Shown piece after piece: positions 1 through 4,783 of a stretch of 5,170 bases of DNA. Numbering within the stretch: the stretch's first letter is position 1; each line of letters opens with the position of its first letter. The position numbers and the translations under genes are program-made. Below the pieces are notes generated by a model, which was given only the letters and a program-made list of their open reading frames with translations, ran no database searches and was not told where the DNA came from. The stretch is from Endomicrobiia bacterium (GTDB lineage Bacteria > Elusimicrobiota > Endomicrobiia > Endomicrobiales > Endomicrobiaceae): assembly GCA_025998475.1 (NCBI GenBank), contig BNVZ01000096.1:1-5170 (forward strand), read 5' to 3'.

Positions 1-219
1 AGATATTCCACTGTTACCAGATGTTCCACCATTACCATTATTTATCCCACCATCAGATATTCCACTATTTATCCCACCACCAGAAGATGTTCCAGCATTA
101 TTTAGTCTACCATCAGAAGATGTTCCAGAATTATTTAGTCCACCACTAGAAGATGTTCCACCACCACCAGTATTATCTATAGATGTTCCACCATTACCAG
201 ATGTTCCACCATCACCACT
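1..219 (-). repeat. Tandem degenerate repeats coding a Gly/Asn/Ser/Thr tail
   Basis: These are in-frame repeats inside the lipoprotein gene. The clearest unit is 33 bp (11 codons): 82-114 and 115-147 are adjacent and near-identical, and a diverged third unit starts at 148. All begin AGAAGATGTTCCA on the plus strand. Protein units read GGTS, SSGGLNNSGTS, SDGRLNNAGTS, SGGGINSGIS and DGGINNGNGGTS. Unit length is a multiple of three, so gain or loss of a unit keeps the frame. The array continues past the left edge and its total length is unknown. Confidence 0.85.
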
Positions 220-381
220 TGGTTTTGTTTTTTGATCTTGTTTTGCTTCTATTTCTTCTATTTTCTCTGGAGTAGCAATCCTTCTGTTTACAAGGCTCGC
301 GTTTTTTTTATCGCAGGAACTTAAAACCAAAAAACCAAGTAAAATAAATGAAGATGAATTTAATAATCTTGTTTTTGTCAT
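1..381 (-). CDS. Repeat-rich lipoprotein, 3' end cut by the window edge
   Basis: The frame opens with ATG at 381-379 on the minus strand and stays open for 127 codons to base 1, so the C-terminus is missing. Residues 1-22 are a lipoprotein signal peptide: K3 and R5, a hydrophobic stretch around FILLGFLVL, then lipobox L20-S21-S22-C23. C23 would be lipidated and the protein anchored to a membrane. Asp follows the Cys; in E. coli this holds lipoproteins in the inner membrane, but whether that rule applies here is unknown. Residues 24-54 are charged and probably helical (PEKIEEIEAKQ). From residue 55 on, the protein is almost only Gly, Ser, Thr, Asn and Ile/Leu in loose repeats of the type SSGGLNNSGTS. 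The upstream AGAAG is a weak ribosome binding site. The protein was not assigned to a family; a flexible surface tail is inferred. The signal peptide call is firm. Confidence 0.85.
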   Translation of the reverse strand, partial: MTKTRLLNSSSFILLGFLVLSSCDKKNASLVNRRIATPEKIEEIEAKQDQKTKPSGDGGTSGNGGTSIDNTGGGGTSSSGGLNNSGTSSDGRLNNAGTSSGGGINSGISDGGINNGNGGTSGNSGIS

Positions 382-459
382 AATGTTTCTTCTGTCTTAG
401 TTTTTTTTGACGTAGTAGGCTTATAGCACCGCAAGTTCAACAACTAGCGCTGGAAGAAC

Positions 460-488
460 GTTTTACAACTTTCCACGGCTTGTGTCAA
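460..488 (-). promoter_or_regulatory. Candidate sigma70 promoter for the lipoprotein gene
   Basis: On the minus strand a perfect TTGACA -35 (488-483) is followed after 17 bp by TAAAAC (465-460), a weak -10. The leader to the ATG at 381 would be about 70 bases. It is placed by consensus and spacing only. Confidence 0.45.
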
Positions 489-545
489 GTGTTGGTATCA
501 TATCATGTAAAATGACACGAAAAAAGAATGAACCTCCGCACAAGC

Positions 546-564
546 AAGCTATGCGGTATAGCTT
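546..564. repeat. Perfect 7-bp palindrome with 5-base loop
   Basis: AAGCTAT (546-552) and ATAGCTT (558-564) flank GCGGT. An overlapping alternative stem pairs CCGCA (536-540) with TGCGG (552-556). No T-run follows on the plus strand. It lies upstream of the lipoprotein promoter and just outside the 571 element, so it could be a protein-binding site or simply flanking sequence. Its function is unknown. Confidence 0.4.
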
Positions 565-577
565 AACAACAGACCTC

Positions 578-605
578 TTGCATAATTAACACATAAAGGT
601 ATAAT
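578..605 (+). promoter_or_regulatory. Promoter boxes inside the 571 element end
   Basis: TTGCAT (578-583) and a perfect TATAAT (600-605) are 16 bp apart and point into the element. GGGAG (606-610) sits five bases before the ATG at 616. Such outward or inward promoters at insertion-sequence ends are well known. Whether this one is active is inference. Confidence 0.5.
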
Positions 606-615
606 GGGAGTACAT

Positions 616-660
616 ATGAAACAAAAAAAGAAAAGGAGAAAAGCAGGAGGAGCAAAATAG
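616..660 (+). other. 14-codon lysine-rich frame, likely transposase start remnant
   Basis: The ATG has a ribosome binding site (GGGAG) and codes MKQKKKRRKAGGAK before TAG. The second copy at 2869-2913 codes MKTKKKAGGQMERI at the same distance (45 bases) from the repeat tip. The shared MK-KKK-AGG start suggests the decayed N-terminus of one ancestral gene, probably a transposase. A real micropeptide cannot be excluded but nothing after the shared start is conserved. Confidence 0.3.
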
Positions 661-770
661 TCTCAAGAATAGATATAGAAACCGCAAAAGACTCTTTGAA
701 CTGCGATTTAACTCAGGTTTCAGGTATTTGTAATTCTAAAATTTAATACTTAAGTTTTGCAAGGAGGTCT

Positions 771-965
771 AATGTTGTTTTACAACGAGATGCTGTAACA
801 AGTTCAGCGTGATAAGTACAAAAACTTACAAAAATCAGTTTCTAGAGACGCCCTATAATAATCTAAAAGGGATGACAGGTAGAGTCTTGTGGGGTTGTGG
901 GGTATTTATTTGCCTTTTTTCAAACTATTCGTAAATAGAGTAGGGTAGAATAACCACGAAAACAA
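771..965. other. Spacer without a recognisable gene
   Basis: All frames are short and broken. Two small palindromes lie at the left: GTTGT/ACAAC (774-778, 782-786) and a compact hairpin at 790-810, where ATGCTG(T)AA pairs with TTCAGCGT around CAAG. Neither is followed by a T-run, so they are not classical terminators. The stretch is probably gene or element debris. Confidence 0.5.
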
Positions 966-1124
966 ATGAGCGCAAAGATTTTGAAGAGGCTTAAAAGATA
1001 ATATCCAACAGATGCGAAAATAGAAGAAAACACTTTTGGATTTTTGAGATTTAATTTAAAGCTTGAAATACACAATTTTAAAACTATAGATTTGAAAAAG
1101 AGGTCTAATATTAAGTGGTTATAA
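966..1124 (+). pseudogene. Broken short reading frame just upstream of ruvX
   Basis: ATG at 966 opens MSAKILKRLKR, hits TAA at 999-1001, then the same frame reads on for 40 codons (YPTDAKIEENTFGFLRFNL...) to TAA at 1122-1124, one base before the ruvX ATG. The combination ILKRLKR-YPTDAK faintly recalls the N-terminus of endonuclease III (Nth), but the helix-hairpin-helix and iron-sulfur regions are absent and the later residues do not follow that family. It could be a remnant of an upstream operon gene or chance. Confidence 0.25.
1063..1090 (+). promoter_or_regulatory. Candidate promoter for ruvX-mltG
   Basis: TTGAAA (1063-1068), 16 bp spacer, TATAGA (1085-1090): five of six consensus bases in each box. 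Transcription would start near 1097 and leave a leader of about 30 bases before ruvX. It lies inside the broken frame upstream, which argues that this frame is no longer a gene. Confidence 0.5.
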
Positions 1125-1125
1125 C

Positions 1126-1548
1126 ATGAGCAGGATTATGGGAGTAGACTATGGTTTAAAACGTATAGGCATTGCGATGACGGATATATTGCATATTACT
1201 TCAAGTCCTTTTGATACAATTGAAAGCGTCTCTATAAAGAAAAATACGTTGAAAATTTTGGAAATTGCAAAAACTAATAATGTTTCTGTTATTGTTTTTG
1301 GATTGCCCGTAAATATGAACGGTAGCGAAGGGAGAATGGCTAAAACCGTTCGCAAAGTTATTGAAGAGATTAAACTTGTTTCGTCTATAGAAGTAACAAC
1401 GATTGATGAAAGACTGACTACGGCTCAGGCAGAAAGAATACTTATAGACGAGGGTGATATTTCAAGAAAAAAACGAAAAGGTCTTAAAGATAAAATAGCA
1501 GCAGCCCTTATTTTGCAAGTATATGTGGATACACATCCGTCTGTGTAA
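1126..1548 (+). CDS. ruvX: RuvX/YqgF family, putative pre-16S rRNA nuclease (Holliday junction resolvase-like)
   Basis: The product has 140 residues, the usual size for this RNase H-fold family. E. coli YqgF acts in maturation of the 16S rRNA 5' end; older annotation calls it a Holliday junction resolvase. The family motifs are all present. VDYGLKRIG (7-15) carries the first catalytic Asp, D8. VFGLPVNMNGSEG (57-69) is the central strand-loop. TIDERLTTAQAE (92-103) includes E95. D122 in KDKIAAALIL begins the last helix and supplies the final acidic residue. The ATG at 1126 is preferred over the internal M5 because residues 1-4 begin the first strand and a weak AAGTGG site lies seven bases upstream. 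mltG follows 40 bases later in the same direction and ruvX and mltG are often neighbours, so a shared transcript is likely. Confidence 0.95.
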   Translation: MSRIMGVDYGLKRIGIAMTDILHITSSPFDTIESVSIKKNTLKILEIAKTNNVSVIVFGLPVNMNGSEGRMAKTVRKVIEEIKLVSSIEVTTIDERLTTAQAERILIDEGDISRKKRKGLKDKIAAALILQVYVDTHPSV

Positions 1549-1588
1549 AATAGAAAATTGAGTTGATAAATAAGGAGTTGGATAAAGA

Positions 1589-2545
1589 GTGATTAAAGGA
1601 ATGATATGTATTTTAGTTGCGGTTGCAGTGTGTTTTGCGATTTTGTTCTCTATACCTCTTTTTATGTCGAAGGATAATGTTTTAATAAATGTTCAAAAAG
1701 GAGATAGTGTTCTTGTAGTAGCATCGTGTTTAAAAGAAAATAAGCTTATATGTTCTAAAAAATTGTTTTTAGGTTTGGTTAAAATTACAAAATCAGAAAA
1801 TAAACTTAAAGCTGGCACTTACAATTTTTCCAAAAAAGATGGCATATTAAAAATATTAAAAACTTTGAAATGCGGTTCTCAAAATGCGTTGAAGTTTACT
1901 ATTCCAGAAGGAAGCAATATAAAGCAGGTGGCAGCGATTATTGCTAAAACGGTAAGTATTGATGAAGCAAAATTTATCAGGATTACTACAGATAAGAATT
2001 TAGAAGGTTATCTTATGCCTGAAACATATTTTGCAATTCCCGGAATGAATGAAGAACAAATAATTGAGATGATGCGCAATGAATTTGATAAAAAGATTGT
2101 GCCTGACATGTATGAGAAAGCAAAAGAGATGAACGTTGAATTTAAAGATATAGTTATAATGGCATCAATTATTGAAAAAGAAGCGATTAATCCGGAAGAA
2201 AAACCTATAATATCAGAAGTTTTTTATAACAGGCTTAAAAAGAAAATGATGCTACAGTCTTGCGCTACTGTTTTATATGCTATGAAAGTAAATAAAGCAG
2301 AGACTACTATTAAAGACACAAAGTTTCAGTCGCCTTACAATACTTATATTCACTACGGTCTTCCTCCGGGCCCTATAAGTAATCCCGGAATACAATCAAT
2401 AAAAGCAGCTTTATATCCTGCAAATACCGAAAATTTATTTTTTGTTTCAGATGGTAACGGCAACCATTTATTTGCAAAAAATTTTAACGATCATAAGAAA
2501 AATAGGCAAATAGTAAAATTGAAACAACAAAAGTTCAAAAAATAA
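1589..2545 (+). CDS. mltG: Endolytic murein transglycosylase MltG (YceG-like)
   Basis: This 318-residue membrane enzyme cleaves nascent glycan strands in peptidoglycan and is thought to release chains from the membrane. The start is GTG with AAGGAG (1572-1577) eleven bases before it; the next ATG (M5) is too far from that site. Residues 5-26 are one membrane segment, placing the rest outside the cytoplasm. Residues about 32-97 form the LysM-like region (VQKGDSV, AGTYNF). The catalytic domain begins near FTIPEGSNIKQVA (103-115). It continues through LEGYLMPETY (138-147) and MASIIEKEA (191-199), where E196 matches the catalytic Glu of E. coli MltG (E218). It ends with SPYNTY (248-253), YGLPPGPISNPG (256-267) and FVSDGNGNHLFA (285-296). 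In LQSCATVLYA (222-231), Cys-Ala replaces the common Asp-Pro of LQSDPTV. The gene follows ruvX directly. No clear terminator was seen after it. Confidence 0.95.
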   Translation: MIKGMICILVAVAVCFAILFSIPLFMSKDNVLINVQKGDSVLVVASCLKENKLICSKKLFLGLVKITKSENKLKAGTYNFSKKDGILKILKTLKCGSQNALKFTIPEGSNIKQVAAIIAKTVSIDEAKFIRITTDKNLEGYLMPETYFAIPGMNEEQIIEMMRNEFDKKIVPDMYEKAKEMNVEFKDIVIMASIIEKEAINPEEKPIISEVFYNRLKKKMMLQSCATVLYAMKVNKAETTIKDTKFQSPYNTYIHYGLPPGPISNPGIQSIKAALYPANTENLFFVSDGNGNHLFAKNFNDHKKNRQIVKLKQQKFKK

Positions 2546-2796
2546 ATTGGAATTGTTCTTTGCTTTACACTTCAGTAAGATATATGCTAAATGTATACAG
2601 ATGGGTTTACGTTTAAAACGGACAATAACAACTTTGATGGGTTGTTGGAGTATTGCGTATTAGTGCAGAAATGAGTTTAGAGGACAATATGACAAAATGG
2701 TTCTTATTAAAAACAACTATAAATAACGGGGTTTGCCTAAAAGTCTCTTTAAAAATTTTCTGATGTTTCCATGTGATGATTTTTGGTTTTTTGTAT
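2546..2796. other. Spacer without a recognisable gene
   Basis: No plus-strand frame of note is present. A minus-strand frame of 85 codons crosses 2613-2870, but its start lies in the repeat copy at 2824 and it matches nothing I recognise. An AACAAC/GTTGTT stem (2627-2632, 2641-2646, eight-base loop) lacks a T-run. Probably decayed sequence, possibly part of an old insertion joined to the repeat. Confidence 0.5.
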
Positions 2797-2825
2797 TTGA
2801 CATGTTTTTGCAATTTTTGTATTAG
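2797..2825 (+). promoter_or_regulatory. Candidate trp promoter P1, -10 overlaps the repeat tip
   Basis: A perfect TTGACA (2797-2802) is followed after 17 bp by TATTAG (2820-2825). The -10 box spans the junction with the repeat that begins at 2824. Transcription would start near 2832 and run through the T-box into trpE. Confidence 0.45.
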
Positions 2826-2886
2826 ACCTCTTGTATAATTAACATATAAAAGTACAATAAGAAGTGCCATGAAAACAAAAAAGAAA
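2824..2886 (+). repeat. Second copy of the mobile-element left end
   Basis: Aligned without gaps, 2824-2886 matches 571-633 at about 49 of 63 positions. It has the same AGACCTCTTG tip, the same box positions and an ATG at the same offset (2869). The seven differences in the first 40 bases are all transitions, as expected of old copies drifting. After the AAGAAAGCAGG-like segment the copies diverge, and no right end (GAGGTCT) was found before the T-box. It is therefore a truncated or badly decayed copy. Confidence 0.7.
2831..2858 (+). promoter_or_regulatory. Candidate trp promoter P2 inside the repeat
   Basis: TTGTAT (2831-2836) and TACAAT (2853-2858), 16 bp apart, sit exactly where the boxes of the 571 copy sit. 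Transcription would start near 2865, about 110 bases before the T-box hairpins. A weaker TATAAA at 2949-2954 has no good -35. Confidence 0.45.
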
Positions 2887-2974
2887 GCAGGTGGTCAGAT
2901 GGAGCGGATTTAGTATTAATGGATGTATGAGAATGGAATAAATGCAGGTATAAAGTTTTAGGTTAACTAAATAG

Positions 2975-3285
2975 GAGGGTTATGGCCCTCAAAACCGTTG
3001 ATGTGGAGATAACGGTAATTGTGCAGTTACAGAGAGCGGGCGCAGCTGAGATTCCCGTACAACGCAGATTATCAAATGGACCACAGAGGGCGCGGTCAAA
3101 AGGATTGTAATTTATCCCTAGTATTCCGCGACGTATCGCAGGCGTTAGTTGCGACGAGCGTATTAACGCTCAGAAAAGAGTATAGGTTTAGTTTTTCGTT
3201 ACTTTGCCTATAAATCAAGGTGGCACCGCGGACAAATTTTAACGTCCGTCCTTGGCATATTTTATGCTTTGGACAGGCGTTTTTT
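2975..3285 (+). promoter_or_regulatory. Tryptophan T-box riboswitch (tRNA-Trp sensing leader of trpE)
   Basis: The T-box sequence AAGGTGGCACCGCGG is at 3217-3231. Stem I folds fully by eye. The basal stem pairs 2994-2998 with 3092-3096, and GTGG (3003-3006) pairs with CCAC (3081-3084). The specifier loop (3007-3013 / 3074-3080) holds TGG, the Trp codon, at 3077-3079 followed by A. Above it 3014-3020 pairs with 3067-3073, and TGC-GTT pairs with AACGCA. The tip has AGAGA (3031-3035), a CGGG/CCCG stem and GCTG (3045-3048) in the loop, as in known T-boxes. Hairpins at 3136-3154, 3156-3171 and 3181-3212 (TATAGG/CCTATA) follow. In the antiterminator AAGG pairs with CCTT (3250-3253), and bulge TGGC (3221-3224) fits a tRNA ending GCCA; tRNA-Trp has G73. 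Uncharged tRNA-Trp should stabilise it and allow trpE to be read. A GAGGG/CCCTC hairpin (2975-2990) precedes stem I. Confidence 0.93.
3243..3285 (+). terminator. Intrinsic terminator of the T-box leader
   Basis: CGTCCGTCC (3243-3251) pairs with GGACAGGCG (3271-3279), with one C-A mismatch and one G-U pair. An upper stem GCATA/TATGC (3255-3259, 3263-3267) closes a TTT loop. Six Ts (3280-3285) follow. Its 5' arm shares bases with the antiterminator, so the two folds exclude each other. Confidence 0.85.
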
Positions 3286-3313
3286 GTCTGTCTTTTGGCA
3301 AAGGGAGTAGAAG

Positions 3314-4783
3314 ATGATGATTAGACCTCAAGTAGAGGAAGCAAAAAAGTATTTAAGTAATTACACGGTAATTCCTGTGTATAAAGAGATTTTTGCAGAT
3401 GTTAAAACATCTGTAGAAGTTGTCAAGAATTTTATGGGGAAAAACGAAGGGAGTTTTTTATTAGAAAGTGTTGGAAATAGTGAAAGTTGGGGCAGATATT
3501 CTTTTATTGGATATAATCCAAAACTTACTGTAAGGTGCATGGACGATAAAATTGTTATTGGCGGCGAAAAAAATGAAGAAATAATTACAAATGATCCTAT
3601 AACATGTTTAAGAAATATTATTTCTCAATATAAAAGTCCAAGATTTGAAATATTGCCTCCGTTTACCGGTGGTTTTGTTGGTTATTTTTCTTATGATTTT
3701 TATAAATATAGCGAAAAATCTGTAAATCTTTTAAATTCCAACAAAGATAATTTTGACGATTTTTACCTTATGCTTTTTGATACTGTTGTAGCCTTTGATC
3801 ACTTGAAACAGAAAATTTTTATTGTGGTAAATACGCCAGTAGAAAATTTTGAGAACGAGTTTAAAAAGACAGAAGAGAAAATTAAAGAAATAGAAGAACT
3901 TATAAAAAGTACCGTAGTGAAAAAAGAGCAAGTCTCAAAGCTCAAATCAGATTTTAAAATGCTTTACAGTAAAAAAGAGTTTAAAGAAATGGTTGAAAAG
4001 ATAAAACAACACATTTTTGAAGGCGATATTTTTCAAGCTGTGTTGTCAAATAGGGCAGAAGCATATTTTGAAGGTAGCCTTCTTAAGACTTATAGAATAT
4101 TAAGGACTACAAATCCGTCGCCGTACATGTTTTATCTGAACTTTGGAGATATTGAAATTGCAGGTACTTCTCCTGAAACGCTTGTTACATTAAAAGATAG
4201 AGAACTAACAAATTATGCTCTAGCCGGCACATGCAGACGTGGTGAAAATGATGATGAGGATAAAATACTTATATCACAGCTTTTAAAAGATGAAAAAGAA
4301 ATGGCAGAGCATAATATGCTTGTAGATTTGGCGAGGAATGATTTAGGCAGAGTAAGCGAGTTTGCTTCTGTAAAAGTTGTTGAGCATATGAAAGTTTTAA
4401 AGTTTTCTCATGTTAGTCATATGGCACCTGTAATTAAGTCAAAGATAAAAACCGAATACGATCATTTGGATGCTTTGTCTGCAGTTTTGCCTGCAGGAAC
4501 ATTGTCTGGAGCACCAAAAAAGATGGCATGTGAAATTATAAATAAACTTGAAAAGCATAAACGCGGAACTTATGGCGGTGCAATAGGGTACATAGATTTT
4601 ACAGGAAATATGGATATGTGTATTGCAATAAGAATGGCAAAATTTAAAAATGGGAAAGTCTATGTTCAGTCTGGTGCTGGTATTGTAACGGACAGCAATC
4701 CTGAAAAAGAATATGACGAATGTTGTCAAAAAGCTCAAGTAATAATAAATGCATTAAATTTGGCGCAAACGGAGGAATTATGA
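3314..4783 (+). CDS. trpE: Anthranilate synthase component I
   Basis: The 489-residue enzyme makes anthranilate from chorismate and ammonia, with glutamine-derived ammonia coming from TrpG. The length is normal. The N-terminal domain has FLLESV (48-53), the LLES element that contributes to tryptophan feedback binding, then WGRYSFIGYNP (59-69) and FTGGFVGYFSYD (117-128). The chorismate-binding domain has GDIFQAVLS (237-245), NPSPYMFY (267-274), SPETL (286-290), AEHNMLVDLARNDLGRV (331-347), LPAGTLSGAPK (392-402), RGTYGGAIGY (417-426) and VQSGAGIVTDSNPEKEYDE (451-469). The Glu residues in AEH and PEKEYDE fit the magnesium ligands. YALAGTCRRG (301-310) replaces the more usual PIAGT(R/K)-RG, mainly Pro to Ala at 302. 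ATG at 3314 or 3317 could start; AAGGGAG (3301-3307) suits both. Regulation is by the upstream T-box and probably by Trp feedback. The annotation as TrpE rather than PabB rests on the leader and LLESV. Confidence 0.95.
   Translation: MMIRPQVEEAKKYLSNYTVIPVYKEIFADVKTSVEVVKNFMGKNEGSFLLESVGNSESWGRYSFIGYNPKLTVRCMDDKIVIGGEKNEEIITNDPITCLRNIISQYKSPRFEILPPFTGGFVGYFSYDFYKYSEKSVNLLNSNKDNFDDFYLMLFDTVVAFDHLKQKIFIVVNTPVENFENEFKKTEEKIKEIEELIKSTVVKKEQVSKLKSDFKMLYSKKEFKEMVEKIKQHIFEGDIFQAVLSNRAEAYFEGSLLKTYRILRTTNPSPYMFYLNFGDIEIAGTSPETLVTLKDRELTNYALAGTCRRGENDDEDKILISQLLKDEKEMAEHNMLVDLARNDLGRVSEFASVKVVEHMKVLKFSHVSHMAPVIKSKIKTEYDHLDALSAVLPAGTLSGAPKKMACEIINKLEKHKRGTYGGAIGYIDFTGNMDMCIAIRMAKFKNGKVYVQSGAGIVTDSNPEKEYDECCQKAQVIINALNLAQTEEL

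Larger units (their letters stand above)
571..770 (+). mobile_element. MITE-like element or deleted insertion sequence with imperfect terminal inverted repeats
   Basis: The left end reads AGACCTCTTGCATAATTAA. The reverse complement of the right end (770 backwards) reads AGACCTCCTTGCAAAACTTAA, matching except for two one-base gaps and a few mismatches. The interior (about 150 bp) has no transposase frame, so the element could only move with a transposase supplied elsewhere. The same left end recurs at 2824. A further AAGAGGTCT at 1098-1106, in right-end orientation, could be the end of a longer version. The GACCTCTTGCA-type tip and lysine-rich start codons resemble IS5-group elements as I remember them; the family call is tentative. 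The flanking bases (AAC left, AAT right) give no exact target duplication, which suggests age. Confidence 0.5.

Noticed and set aside
1..219. Possible CRISPR array on the basis of periodic repeats
   Set aside because: The repeats are directly joined, degenerate, a multiple of three and coding, with no unique spacers.
430..470. tRNA-like stretch containing GTTCAA
   Set aside because: No acceptor stem or anticodon arm can be paired around it.
1149..1355. Minus-strand frame of 68 codons
   Set aside because: It lies wholly inside ruvX, whose motifs are unmistakable, and has no family features of its own.
2613..2870. Minus-strand frame of 85 codons
   Set aside because: Its start sits within the repeat copy, there is no ribosome site, and the protein has no motif I recognise. 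It is treated as unassigned spacer.
3019..3213. Plus-strand frame of 64 codons
   Set aside because: It covers T-box stem I to stem III; the bases are explained by RNA structure and no ribosome binding site precedes it.
3001..3285. Trp attenuator with a leader peptide of tandem Trp codons
   Set aside because: No short frame with consecutive Trp codons is present, and the T-box motifs account for the leader.
3731..3931. Minus-strand frame of 66 codons, rich in Phe
   Set aside because: It is the antisense of AT-rich trpE codons.
4439..4738. Minus-strand frame of 99 codons
   Set aside because: It is antisense to the conserved trpE catalytic region; the Cys- and Phe-rich content reflects the reverse of trpE codons.
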